From: UBA1231 sp045652765
GTDB taxonomy: Bacteria; Bacillota_I; Bacilli_A; ML615J-28; CAG-313
Reading direction: 5' to 3'
Length of the DNA: 57,692 nucleotides
Assembly (NCBI GenBank): GCA_045652765.1
Contig: JAZOLG010000044.1
Span: 1-57,692 of the forward strand
Numbering within the stretch: the stretch's first letter is position 1; every line of letters starts with the position of its first letter. Shown here piece after piece: positions 8,259 through 17,188 of this stretch. The notes under the pieces were generated by a model. That model was given only the letters and a program-made list of their open reading frames with translations, ran no database searches and had not been told where the DNA came from. Made by a program: the position numbers and the translations under genes.

Positions 8259-9920
8259 CTAAAATTTGTCAATCATTTGTTTTGCAAGATTAATAGATGT
8301 TTCATCACTAGCTGAAGATATCATTGTAGCTATATTAACAATACGATCTTCTAATTCCATCTTTTTAATATTTGTAACTGTTCGTTCGTTTTCAATATTT
8401 TTATAGACATATAAATGATTATCTGCGGCAGCAGCAACAATCGGCAAATGTGTAATCGATAATACTTGAGTATTTTTACTAATTTCTTTTATCTTATTTG
8501 CAACCGCTAACGCAATTTCACCACTTATACCAGTGTCAATTTCATCAAAAATAACAGTTGATAATTTAGCATTTTTCAATAAATGTGTTTTAAAAGCCAA
8601 CATAACCCGTGACATTTCTCCACCAGAAGCTACTTTGCTAAGTGGTTTTAAATCTTCACCATAGTTAAAAGATACTAAAAACTCAATAACGTCAACACCT
8701 TTATCTTTAAATGAAGAATCATTTAATAAATCAACATCCAAAAATTTAATATCAAAACTTACGTTCGGCAAGCACAAATCTTTTAATGTATTCAATATAT
8801 TATTTTGTAAAGATTTAGCTTTGATTTTACGATAATCAGTTAAATTAGAAACACTTTGTAATAATGATTCTCTTAGTTTAGCTAATACTTTTTCTTTTTC
8901 AAATAATATTAAATCACTCGCATCTGAATTATTAATCTTATTTTCTAATTCATTTTTATAATTTATAAGTTCCGAAATACTCATTTTATACTTTCTTTCA
9001 GCATTTTTTAAATTATTAATTCGCTCATTTAATTGATCTAAACGATAATTATCAAAATCTAATTTTTTAAATTTATCATTTATTGTTTGTTCAACATCTT
9101 CAAGCTCATAATATGAATTTTCAACAACATTAACTAGATTTGCTAGTTTTGAATCAAATGTAGCTGATTTTTCAAGCAAATTTTTTATTTCATATAAATT
9201 ATCAAGTATATCATTATCTTTAAAAGCTGATTTAATACTATATAAATTATTATAAATAGTTTCAAAATTATTCAAAATTTTTAATTCTTCTTCTAGTTCT
9301 TCTAACTCACCTACAACTAAATTTAAACTTTTCAATTCATTATATCGATATTTTAAATAATCAATATTATCAAGATCATCTTGAATTTGTTTTTTCAAGT
9401 TTTTGTATTCTTTTACAACTTTTAAATATTCATTCTTTTTATTGTGATACTCCTGTAATAAAGGTTTAACATTATCATCATCTAAAAAATCAACATAATT
9501 TCGTACTTCAAATAATTTTTTTGTATCTAATTGTGTATGAATATCAGCCAATAAACTTGAAACTTCTTCCAGTTGAGAAAGTGTTACAATTGAACCGTTT
9601 ATCCTAGAAATACTTTTACCATTAATATTTATTTCTCTTTTGATTATTAATTCATTATCTGAAATATCAATTCCAATAGAATTTAATATTATATTAATTT
9701 GTGGATTATAATCAACAAACACACCTTCAATTATTGCTTTGTTTGATCCTTGTCTCACCATTAATGAGGAAGCTCTATCACCAAGCAACAATGAAATTGC
9801 GTCAATAATTAGTGATTTACCAGCACCAGTTTCTCCAGTTAAAACAGTTAAACCACTATCAAAATCTATTGTTATATTATCAATTAATGCATAATTGCTT
9901 ACAGTTAGAGTAGCAAGCAT
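8259..9920 (-). CDS. recN: DNA repair protein RecN
   Basis: SMC-like ATPase acting early in double-strand break repair. Walker A GETGAGKS is at residues 29-36, long coiled-coil arms span about 160-370, the ABC signature is VASGGEMSRVMLA, and Walker B is TVIFDEIDTGISG. The His-switch region is SITHLPIVAAAA. Length is 553. The ATG at 9920 is chosen because AGGTG lies 6 nt upstream. This SD overlaps the dxs stop codon, so the two genes are probably translationally coupled. In B. subtilis, yqxC and argR lie between dxs and recN; both are absent here. Confidence 0.97.
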   Translation of the reverse strand: MLATLTVSNYALIDNITIDFDSGLTVLTGETGAGKSLIIDAISLLLGDRASSLMVRQGSNKAIIEGVFVDYNPQINIILNSIGIDISDNELIIKREININGKSISRINGSIVTLSQLEEVSSLLADIHTQLDTKKLFEVRNYVDFLDDDNVKPLLQEYHNKKNEYLKVVKEYKNLKKQIQDDLDNIDYLKYRYNELKSLNLVVGELEELEEELKILNNFETIYNNLYSIKSAFKDNDILDNLYEIKNLLEKSATFDSKLANLVNVVENSYYELEDVEQTINDKFKKLDFDNYRLDQLNERINNLKNAERKYKMSISELINYKNELENKINNSDASDLILFEKEKVLAKLRESLLQSVSNLTDYRKIKAKSLQNNILNTLKDLCLPNVSFDIKFLDVDLLNDSSFKDKGVDVIEFLVSFNYGEDLKPLSKVASGGEMSRVMLAFKTHLLKNAKLSTVIFDEIDTGISGEIALAVANKIKEISKNTQVLSITHLPIVAAAADNHLYVYKNIENERTVTNIKKMELEDRIVNIATMISSASDETSINLAKQMIDKF

Positions 9921-9929
9921 AACTATCAC

Positions 9930-11675
9930 CTATTCTATTTCATTTAATATTCTATTATATTCAATATTAGCATATGTTCTTAATTCATCTACTTTTCCTT
10001 CAGTCAAGTAAGTATCTTCTAAGGCAATATGAATAATTTCAATAAAATTATTTAATTCTAATTTTATTTGTTCGCCTAAACTAGATTTACTATTTACTTG
10101 TTCGTAGATTATCAGTTTTTTAGTATTTTTTAATTTTAATAATAATTCATAGTCCAATGGTTTAATCGAAATAGCATTTATTAATCCTACATTTTTATTT
10201 TTTAGTATTGATTTTAAATTTTCTATATCGCTTCCATATGACAAAACATTAACATCACTTAAAGGTTGTTCAATAAGCCATTTATTAGGAATAAAATCAC
10301 TCGAACCATGTGGTAAATATTTTGGATATCTAATTGCTATAGGGCCAGAATGTTTTAATGCAAATTCAAGACATTGAACAGCATTTTCAACTGTCGATGG
10401 AGCTAAAATAGACATATTAGGAAGTGGTAATAAATAAGAAATATCAAATATTCCTTGATGAGTATCACCATCAGCATCTACCATTCCTGCACGATCAATA
10501 CAAAATACAACATGTTTATTTGTTCTAGTTATATCATGAACAATTTGATCATAAGCTCTTTGTAAAAAAGTCGAATATATAAACACAACCGGAATAATAT
10601 TGTTATTTGCAAGTGCTGCAGAAATCTCCACAGCATTTTCTTCTGCTATCCCAACATCGATAATGTTGTTCGGTTGTTCTTTTTGTAATTCATCCAAACC
10701 ACATCCAAGTGTCATCGCAGCGACAACTGCTTTATAATTAATAGTTGTATTCATCAAATATTTACCAAGATAACTGCCAACTGGTAATTCAGTTTGAGAT
10801 AGGAACTCTCCAGTTTCAGTATTAAATGGACCAACATGATGCCATAAACCAGTTTTGTCTGCTTCAGCAAATTTATATCCTTTTCCTTTTTGAGTTTTAA
10901 TATGTAACACTACTGATTCAGGATATTTTTTAGCAAAATTAAGATATTTTACCAATTCTTTTAAATTGTGACCATCAATACCAGAAAAATATTTTAGGTC
11001 AAAAGCATCAAAAATACTTTTTCTATAGATGGTTCCTTTAAGTCCTGATTTAATTTTATCAAGCAATCCATGCATAAATTTTGGAGTAATCTTATAAATA
11101 AAGGCTTTTTTTCTTTTTACTCTTATTTTATTGAATGTTTTAGCTAGTGCACCGACATTTTTTGATACACTCATATCATTATCATTAATAATTATAATTG
11201 TTTTAATTTCTTTATGTGCGCCAAGATAATTTAATGCTTCCAAGGTCAATCCATTAGTAGCAGAAGCATCACCAACAACCGCAATAACTTCTTTTTGAAT
11301 ATTGTTTTCCTTATTTGCAATCGCAGTTCCTATTGCTAAAGAAACAGCAGTAGATGAATGGCCGGATGAAAATGTATCATATTCACTTTCTTCAGGTTTA
11401 GAAAATCCACTTAAACCTTTATATGTCCGTAAAGTTTTAAACTCATTCTTTCTACCAGTTAAAATTTTGTGAGCATAAGTTTGATGTGATACATCAAAAA
11501 TTATTTGATCATTTGGAGTATCAAAAACTTTGTGTAATGCAACAACTAATTCTACAACACCTAAGTTTGAAGATAAATGTCCACCATTTTTACTAACAAC
11601 ATCAATAATTTGTTTTCTAATATCATTAGATAAAACTGAAAGATCATCTAATGACATATTCTTTAGTTGTTCCAT
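9930..11675 (-). CDS. dxs: 1-deoxy-D-xylulose-5-phosphate synthase
   Basis: First enzyme of the MEP isoprenoid pathway. It joins pyruvate and glyceraldehyde 3-phosphate using thiamine diphosphate. Motifs in order are HLSSNLGVVELVVALH (33-48), HQTYAHK with His64, GHSSTA (105-110), the ThDP motif GDASATNG (135-142) with INDNDMSVS, the catalytic Glu region GIAEENAVEI, and the transketolase C-domain. At 581 residues it is about 40 shorter than typical DXS. RBS AAAGGAG precedes the ATG. It lies in the nusB-xseA-xseB-dxs-recN run. The prenyltransferase gene ispA, normally between xseB and dxs in Bacillus, is missing. Confidence 0.96.
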   Translation of the reverse strand: MEQLKNMSLDDLSVLSNDIRKQIIDVVSKNGGHLSSNLGVVELVVALHKVFDTPNDQIIFDVSHQTYAHKILTGRKNEFKTLRTYKGLSGFSKPEESEYDTFSSGHSSTAVSLAIGTAIANKENNIQKEVIAVVGDASATNGLTLEALNYLGAHKEIKTIIIINDNDMSVSKNVGALAKTFNKIRVKRKKAFIYKITPKFMHGLLDKIKSGLKGTIYRKSIFDAFDLKYFSGIDGHNLKELVKYLNFAKKYPESVVLHIKTQKGKGYKFAEADKTGLWHHVGPFNTETGEFLSQTELPVGSYLGKYLMNTTINYKAVVAAMTLGCGLDELQKEQPNNIIDVGIAEENAVEISAALANNNIIPVVFIYSTFLQRAYDQIVHDITRTNKHVVFCIDRAGMVDADGDTHQGIFDISYLLPLPNMSILAPSTVENAVQCLEFALKHSGPIAIRYPKYLPHGSSDFIPNKWLIEQPLSDVNVLSYGSDIENLKSILKNKNVGLINAISIKPLDYELLLKLKNTKKLIIYEQVNSKSSLGEQIKLELNNFIEIIHIALEDTYLTEGKVDELRTYANIEYNRILNEIE

Positions 11676-11694
11676 ATAATACTCCTTTCTAATA

Positions 11695-11877
11695 TTAATT
11701 CATTTTTTTAACAATTACCTCTTTTGCTTGTTCTAATTGTTTTTGAAGTTCTGCGCTTAGTTGAATACCTTGTTGATATTTACGAACTGCTTCATCCAAG
11801 CTTAAATTACCTTTTTCAAGTTCATCAACAATTAAAGATAATTCTTCCATCATTTGTTCAAATGTTTTATTTTCCAT
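11695..11877 (-). CDS. xseB: Exodeoxyribonuclease VII small subunit
   Basis: A 60-residue protein of the XseB family, with the conserved pattern FEQMMEELSLIVDELEKGN followed by LSLDEAVRKYQQGI. It binds XseA to form exonuclease VII, which degrades single-stranded DNA. The start codon overlaps the xseA 3' end by 11 nt, which implies coupled translation. GAGGAT acts as SD within xseA. Confidence 0.95.
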   Translation of the reverse strand: MENKTFEQMMEELSLIVDELEKGNLSLDEAVRKYQQGIQLSAELQKQLEQAKEVIVKKMN

Positions 11878-13234
11878 TTTTATCCTCTTTTATATCTATT
11901 ATTTGTGTTTTTATTTCACCATCAAACATTTTAATTATTAACTCATCGCTAACTTTTAAATTTCTTACAGATGAAATAACATTGTTATTTTGATAAGTAA
12001 TACTATAACCTTTTTTCATAACATTTAAAGGATTTAAAAGTATTAATTTATCTACATTACCTATTATACTATCATTAATAGCATTAAGTTTATTTTCATA
12101 TTTTGTTAACAATGCATTTTCTAATATTTCAAATTTATTAATATTATTACTAATTATATGATTCAACATTAAATTTAAATAATTTTTAGTTTGTTCTACT
12201 TTATCAATTTTTTGTTCAATAAGTTTAATTGGTGATAAATTCTTTAGTCTATCTACTAAATTGACATATTTTGATTCATAATTATTAATAATTTGTCCAA
12301 ATTTTGATAAGGCATACGAATTTTTTACATTATTATATTCTATAATCAATTTTTGAACAAAACTTCGATATGAACTATTAAGTCTTTGATCAATCAACGA
12401 AAGATTATCTAATATTTCCATTTTATCTCGAACCGCAATCATTGCTGCTCCTGTTGGTGTTGGAGCTCGCATTGATGCAACAAAATCACAAATACAGTAA
12501 TCCCCTTCATGACCTACAGCTGAAATAGTTGGGAAAGGAGCTGAAAACAAAGTTCTCGCAAGTTCTTCATCATTAAAACAAGCTAAATCTTCAAAACTTC
12601 CTCCACCACGTCCTATAATTAAACAATCAATAGTCAAATCATTATATGCTTCTTTTAAAGCACGGATCAAATCTTTTGGTGCTTCTTCTCCTTGTACTAA
12701 AGCGGGATATAAAACAACTTCTACTAAGGGATAACGCTTATTAATTGTTGATACAATATCATTTATTGCTTCTCCTGTAGGTGATGTAACAATAGCAATT
12801 TTATTTGGAAATTCAGGTAACGTTTTTTTATATTTTTGATCAAACAAACCTTCATGTTGTAGCTTTTCTTTTAATTCTAAGAATTCCTGATATAAAGCTC
12901 CAACACCAGCTTTTACAATTTTTTTACATATTATAGAATATGTACCTCTTTTCTCATAAACGCCTACTTTTCCTACAACTTGTACCAACATTCCATCAGA
13001 AATATCAAAGTTAATAGTTTTCGTTGACGGGTAAAACATCATTGCAGAGATTTCACTAAATTCATCTTTAATTGAAAAATAGAAATGTTTACCAGATACC
13101 TTAAAATTAGAAATTTCACCTTCTAAATATACATTTTGAAGGTGAATGTCCATGTCAAATTTATATGATAAATATCTATTTAATGCTGAAACCGATAAAA
13201 ATCTAGCATTACTAAATTCATCATTACTTTTCAT
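11867..13234 (-). CDS. xseA: Exodeoxyribonuclease VII large subunit
   Basis: The N-terminal OB-fold domain (about 10-105; LSVSALNRYLSYKFD and VYLEGEISNFK) is followed by the catalytic domain, with PNKIAIVTSPTGEAINDI, IGRGGGSFEDL, FNDEELARTLF and ISAVGHEGDYCICDFVAS. A C-terminal coiled-coil region completes the protein. The 455 residues are typical. It overlaps both nusB (11 nt) and xseB (11 nt). folD, found between nusB and xseA in Bacillus, is absent. Confidence 0.96.
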   Translation of the reverse strand: MKSNDEFSNARFLSVSALNRYLSYKFDMDIHLQNVYLEGEISNFKVSGKHFYFSIKDEFSEISAMMFYPSTKTINFDISDGMLVQVVGKVGVYEKRGTYSIICKKIVKAGVGALYQEFLELKEKLQHEGLFDQKYKKTLPEFPNKIAIVTSPTGEAINDIVSTINKRYPLVEVVLYPALVQGEEAPKDLIRALKEAYNDLTIDCLIIGRGGGSFEDLACFNDEELARTLFSAPFPTISAVGHEGDYCICDFVASMRAPTPTGAAMIAVRDKMEILDNLSLIDQRLNSSYRSFVQKLIIEYNNVKNSYALSKFGQIINNYESKYVNLVDRLKNLSPIKLIEQKIDKVEQTKNYLNLMLNHIISNNINKFEILENALLTKYENKLNAINDSIIGNVDKLILLNPLNVMKKGYSITYQNNNVISSVRNLKVSDELIIKMFDGEIKTQIIDIKEDKNGK

Positions 13235-13694
13235 TATTTAAATCCTGATAAATTTTATCTAATAATCGATTATTAAATTTAGCTTGTAAACCATCATCTA
13301 AATTTGAATATTCTTTAGTTAACTCTAAGGCTTCATCTATAATAATAGTATGAGGTATATTATCTTTTTGTAATTCGTATGTCGCAAGTCTAATAATTGC
13401 TTTATCTACATAATTGATTCTTGAAAGCGAATAATTTTCAAGATTTCGATTAATAATTACATCAATATCTGCTTGTTCATTAACAATTTCTTTAATTGTA
13501 ATTTTAATAAATTCATATTCTTTATCTGAACAGTTATAATCTTCTAAATTTAAAGGTAATTCTTGTTCATTTAAAGGATCTATTGCATATGCAATAGCCT
13601 TATCTAAATCATTATCATTTATATTATTTTGCTTATTAATGTCTAATTGATATAATACACGAATGATTACAATTCTACAAGTATGACGATCCAT
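13224..13694 (-). CDS. nusB: Transcription antitermination protein NusB
   Basis: The protein matches the NusB fold and length (156). It has the N-terminal helix ending RVLYQLDIN, the middle VNEQADIDVIINRNLENYS, and the family signature INYVDKAIIRLATYEL followed by IPHTIIIDEALELTKEYS. With S10 (NusE) it supports antitermination of rRNA transcription. It overlaps xseA by 11 nt. A purine-rich but weak SD (AGAGAGAG) precedes the ATG. It lies 14 nt downstream of the lipoprotein gene and may share its promoter. Confidence 0.93.
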   Translation of the reverse strand: MDRHTCRIVIIRVLYQLDINKQNNINDNDLDKAIAYAIDPLNEQELPLNLEDYNCSDKEYEFIKITIKEIVNEQADIDVIINRNLENYSLSRINYVDKAIIRLATYELQKDNIPHTIIIDEALELTKEYSNLDDGLQAKFNNRLLDKIYQDLNNEK

Positions 13695-13708
13695 ATTTCT
13701 CTCTCTTT

Positions 13709-15172
13709 CTAGTCACTAATTTCAATTCTAAATGGTAAAACTGGTTTTTCATATACATTAAATAAATTACATTTATATAAATCATAATTTTCAGCATATG
13801 AAATTATTAACTCCATATCTTTATCATAAAAGAAATCATCTAATTGAATAATTATTTTATTATTAACAAATGTAAATTCATATTTTAAATCATATCCATC
13901 TTTTGCCATTACTTTTAATCCGTAAATTTCTTCTACTTCTTTTAATTCAACATCATTACTAAATGTTAATACAATTGTATTATTATTAATAACGGCATTC
14001 GTAAACATCGAACAATTTAAATCATCTTGTCTTTGGTAAGAATATTCTAATACACTTTGTGCTATACGATTAGTATACTTATCAGATGAAAAAACATAAT
14101 TTACATCAGTTAAACTTTCACCGCTATCAAGAACATGACAATCATAAGTAGGAATAATTTGAACATTATTTACTAAATATGTAGCTTGTTCTTGTGCACT
14201 TCTTAGCTCATTAGCATATTCAATATTAACAAATCCATTTTGTATAGAGTATATATCAAGTTCGCCTTTAAAAAAGTTAATATAATCTAAGAAAATATTT
14301 GATGTTAAATAAGTATAATCACTAATTAATTTATGTATATCTACATTATTTTCCACATTAAAATCGGTAATTCCTTGTTGCCAAATCATACCCTTAACAG
14401 AAATACCATCTAATGCTTTTAAATATGTTTGATTCATTGAACTAAGTGTATTAGTTTTAAAAACTATATTTTCAATTGAAGGTATGTAACGATTTATTGA
14501 TTTTAAATAATTATTTATTTTTAATTGATTTGAAGCTGTAAAATGAGTAATCCATGCATCAGCATTAGCAAATGGTAAAGTTGAATCAATAACAGCTACA
14601 GGAACATTTATATTTTTTTGAAGTTCATCAGCAAACTTATATGCCAAATTATAAGCACTAGATAAATTATCAACGACAGACCATGAATATGTATTATTTT
14701 CATAATTAAAAATTCTAACAAATTCATTATAATTATCACTTGGTTGTACAACTTCATTTAATTGTTCACCCGCAAACAACCAAACTTCACCAAATAAAAT
14801 ATTATTATATTCATGAGTATGAACAGAATCACTTATAACAATCTTGTGTTTACTGTAACTTCCATTAGGTGCTACTAATTTTACACTAAATTCACCACTA
14901 TTATCAGCAATATCACTTGTAGTATTAATTAATGACCCATTTTCATCGAAAATATCGATTTTTAATAATACACCATTTTCTGATTTACCACTTATAACAA
15001 ACTCTTTATTTTGCAAAAAAACAGCATTATCTTTTAAGTAATCACAAACAGTAAAATCATGAGTTGGAGTAACTCCTTGTTCTACTTTATCGTTACCTTC
15101 ATTTTTTCGATCACAAGCTATCAAAAATATCATTAAGATAAATATGATTAGAAGATTAGATATTTTTTTCAT
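13709..15172 (-). CDS. Lipoprotein with degenerate sialate O-acetylesterase-like (SGNH) fold
   Basis: A signal peptide with lipobox (IFLIAC, Cys at 20) marks an exported lipoprotein. An N-terminal beta domain precedes a region that follows the sialate O-acetylesterase family block by block. GEVWLFAGEQLNEV stands where the family has GxVWLcsGQSNM. Further on come NVPVAVIDSTLPFANADAWI and VKGMIWQQGITDF. The catalytic Ser block is altered (GEQLN), the Glu of WYQGES is changed, and the HP.K motif near the end reads FSSDKYTNRIAQ without His. It is therefore probably a non-catalytic, ligand-binding relative. The C-terminal domain of about 110 residues is beta-rich. It lies at the head of the nusB-recN run, after a TATAAT promoter. 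Confidence 0.65.
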   Translation of the reverse strand: MKKISNLLIIFILMIFLIACDRKNEGNDKVEQGVTPTHDFTVCDYLKDNAVFLQNKEFVISGKSENGVLLKIDIFDENGSLINTTSDIADNSGEFSVKLVAPNGSYSKHKIVISDSVHTHEYNNILFGEVWLFAGEQLNEVVQPSDNYNEFVRIFNYENNTYSWSVVDNLSSAYNLAYKFADELQKNINVPVAVIDSTLPFANADAWITHFTASNQLKINNYLKSINRYIPSIENIVFKTNTLSSMNQTYLKALDGISVKGMIWQQGITDFNVENNVDIHKLISDYTYLTSNIFLDYINFFKGELDIYSIQNGFVNIEYANELRSAQEQATYLVNNVQIIPTYDCHVLDSGESLTDVNYVFSSDKYTNRIAQSVLEYSYQRQDDLNCSMFTNAVINNNTIVLTFSNDVELKEVEEIYGLKVMAKDGYDLKYEFTFVNNKIIIQLDDFFYDKDMELIISYAENYDLYKCNLFNVYEKPVLPFRIEISD

Positions 15173-15199
15173 AAAACACCTCTATTGTTTATTAGTATT

Positions 15200-15228
15200 A
15201 TTATACAACAAAATTACATTTTTTTAAA
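15200..15228 (-). promoter_or_regulatory. Promoter upstream of the lipoprotein-nusB-recN operon
   Basis: The minus strand reads TATAAT (15200-15205) with a TTTAAA -35 (15223-15228) and a 17-bp spacer. An SD (GAGGTG) and the ATG at 15172 follow. Confidence 0.6.
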
Positions 15229-15248
15229 GTAAAAAACGATATTTTTGT

Positions 15249-16328
15249 TTATTTTGTGCATATTGTTCTATTTTTTATTTCATTTATTATTTTTTTAATA
15301 ATTTCTTCTTTATTTTTTACTTTTTTCGCAAGAGTTAATTGATTGATTGCTCTATACAAATTATGTTTAGGGAATTTTATGGTAAAATATTTATCACCAT
15401 CTAAGTAATCTGTTAAAAATCGCATACCACATTCAAAAGTAATCATAAAAATACTATCATATAAATATTTTAACTCAATGTTTTGAAGTTGATCACCTAT
15501 TGCAGATAAGTATCCAATTGTAAAATATACAAAATTATCGATAGAAAAATCAATATCATCAAAATTAAAGTACTCTTCTGAAACATTCGAACCTACACTT
15601 CTTAACGCATCTCCATAATCAAAAAGAATTGTGCCTGGCATTATTGTATCAAAATCAATTAAACATTTACCCTTTTCTGTACTTCTACTAAACACAACAT
15701 TATTTATTTTAGTATCATTGTGGGCTATTCTAATCGGTATCACTTTTTCTTCTAAAAGCTTATTTAAATTAGTAACGTTTTCGATTTCATTATTTATATA
15801 ACAATAAATACTTATTACTTCTTGTTGTTTATCACTAGGAGCCAATATAAATGAATTAATTAAATCTTTATAACGATAATCGCTATCATGAAAATTAGGA
15901 ATAGTATCCGACAGTTCAAATGGATTTAAATCAATTAATTCTTTATGAAATTCTCCAATAGTTTTTCCCATTTCAAAAAGTTGATGTCGATTTTTTATTT
16001 TATTATAAAACATTGAATCTTTTAAATAATTGTAACAACGATATACTTCATTATTTTTTACTAAATAATATTTTCCTGTTTTAGTTTTATTTAAATTCAA
16101 CATTTCACATGTTTTATTTTGTTTTCTCAAATGATCAATTGTTATTATTATATTTTGCATTACTGCTATTGGATCTTTAAATACATTGTTGTTTATTTTT
16201 TGAATTATATACTTACTCAAAGTAGTAATAACTATATAAGTTTTATTAATTAATCCTGTATTATTTTCTCTAATATCAACAATTTCGCCATTTAAATCAA
16301 AATTTAATGCAATTTCTAAAATATTCAT
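15249..16328 (-). CDS. Aminoglycoside phosphotransferase-fold sugar kinase (NahK-like)
   Basis: The N-terminal lobe has LINKTYIV and YIIQKINNNVFKDPIAVM, the hallmark of the N-acetylhexosamine 1-kinase-like group. DTIPNFHDSDYRYKDL follows. The catalytic loop is RIAHNDTKINNVVF (HxDxxxxN) and the metal-binding motif is LIDFDTIMPG. It probably phosphorylates a sugar or amino-sugar in the cytoplasm; the substrate cannot be read from sequence. Length is about 359. The ATG at 16328 is preferred over 16343, because GGAAGTG lies just upstream of it and no SD precedes the earlier ATG. A choline-kinase-like role is an alternative. Confidence 0.8.
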   Translation of the reverse strand: MNILEIALNFDLNGEIVDIRENNTGLINKTYIVITTLSKYIIQKINNNVFKDPIAVMQNIIITIDHLRKQNKTCEMLNLNKTKTGKYYLVKNNEVYRCYNYLKDSMFYNKIKNRHQLFEMGKTIGEFHKELIDLNPFELSDTIPNFHDSDYRYKDLINSFILAPSDKQQEVISIYCYINNEIENVTNLNKLLEEKVIPIRIAHNDTKINNVVFSRSTEKGKCLIDFDTIMPGTILFDYGDALRSVGSNVSEEYFNFDDIDFSIDNFVYFTIGYLSAIGDQLQNIELKYLYDSIFMITFECGMRFLTDYLDGDKYFTIKFPKHNLYRAINQLTLAKKVKNKEEIIKKIINEIKNRTICTK

Positions 16329-16416
16329 AATGTCACTTCCCATATTATTATATTCGTAAATTAACTATTAGTTCTTTGACATATTGTATTTTATTCATTG
16401 ATATTTTTTTTATGCA

Positions 16417-16449
16417 AAAAAAGAAGAAACATTATCGTTTCTTCTTTTT
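16417..16449 (-). terminator. Terminator of the 60-residue ORF
   Basis: The arms AAAAAGAAGAAAC and GTTTCTTCTTTTT flank ATTATC. The hairpin overlaps the last codons of the minus-strand ORF at 16432, and a T-rich stretch follows in that direction. Confidence 0.7.
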
Positions 16450-16614
16450 ATCTTTTGAATTATATTGATTTATGTTTTCATATTGAGAATTTAAATAATC
16501 GTATCTTTCACGACTATCAATATATAATTGAGAATCAATATCTTCACCAAATTCGTTTTTTCCAATTCCCATTGTATTATCATAAAGGTCATTTAATTTA
16601 ATTTTTTTCTTCAT
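16432..16614 (-). CDS. Small charged protein, 60 aa
   Basis: The product is hydrophilic, begins MKKKIKLNDLYDNTMGIG and ends in a Lys-rich tail, with no membrane segment. AGGGG lies 6 nt before the ATG, and the terminator hairpin lies at its 3' end. Both support translation as a short gene. I do not recognise the family. A 67-residue ORF on the plus strand over the same bases lacks an RBS and is taken as a shadow. Confidence 0.6.
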   Translation of the reverse strand: MKKKIKLNDLYDNTMGIGKNEFGEDIDSQLYIDSRERYDYLNSQYENINQYNSKDKKKKR

Positions 16615-16668
16615 AATTACCCCTATAATATTATTTGTCGAAAAAACAAATTGTATTACAAAAATATT

Positions 16669-17187
16669 TTATTTTAGTAAAAAATCTTTCCCTTTTAATG
16701 TTTCTGGTTCATAACGTGATAAATCATTATAATCTTGTTGTCGTAATGCTTCAAAAATACAAATAGCTGCAACATTACTAATATTTAAAGATCTAATTTT
16801 ATCATTAGTTGGAATTCTAATACAATTATCTAAATGATCTTTTAAGATTTCTTTAGGAATACCAGTTGATTCTTTTCCTATAACAAAATAGTATGTCTCG
16901 TTTGGATCACTTAATTCTAATGCATGTGGTGTTTTCATTCCATATCTTGTTAGAAAATACATTTTACCTTGGTTTTTAGAAATGAAATCTTCCCAATTTT
17001 CATACACCGAAAAATGCACATTCGGTAAATAATTTACTGCGGATCTTTTTAAATGTGCATCATCCAATAAAAAGCCCAATGGTTTAATAAAGTGTAAATG
17101 TGTATCTGTTCCAGCACAAGTACGCATAATATTACCAGAGTTTTGAGGAATTTCTGGTTCAAATAATACAATATTGTTTTTAGCCAT
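16669..17187 (-). CDS. trmL: tRNA (cytidine(34)-2'-O)-methyltransferase
   Basis: A SPOUT methyltransferase modifying the wobble ribose of tRNA-Leu. Motifs are VLFEPEIPQNSGNIMRTC at the N-terminus, HFIKPLGF, YYFVIGKESTGIP, and the trefoil-knot signature IRIPTNDKIRSLNISNVAA. The start is the ATG at 17187 with GGAGG upstream. The longer frame to 17256 runs inside the MATE gene. Its ATG overlaps the stop codon region of the MATE transporter gene, so the two are co-transcribed. At 172 residues it is slightly longer than E. coli TrmL. Confidence 0.94.
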   Translation of the reverse strand: MAKNNIVLFEPEIPQNSGNIMRTCAGTDTHLHFIKPLGFLLDDAHLKRSAVNYLPNVHFSVYENWEDFISKNQGKMYFLTRYGMKTPHALELSDPNETYYFVIGKESTGIPKEILKDHLDNCIRIPTNDKIRSLNISNVAAICIFEALRQQDYNDLSRYEPETLKGKDFLLK

Positions 17188-17188
17188 T

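Noticed and set aside
11724..11993. 89-residue plus-strand ORF over xseB
   Set aside because: It is antisense to the clear xseB and xseA genes and has no RBS or family resemblance.
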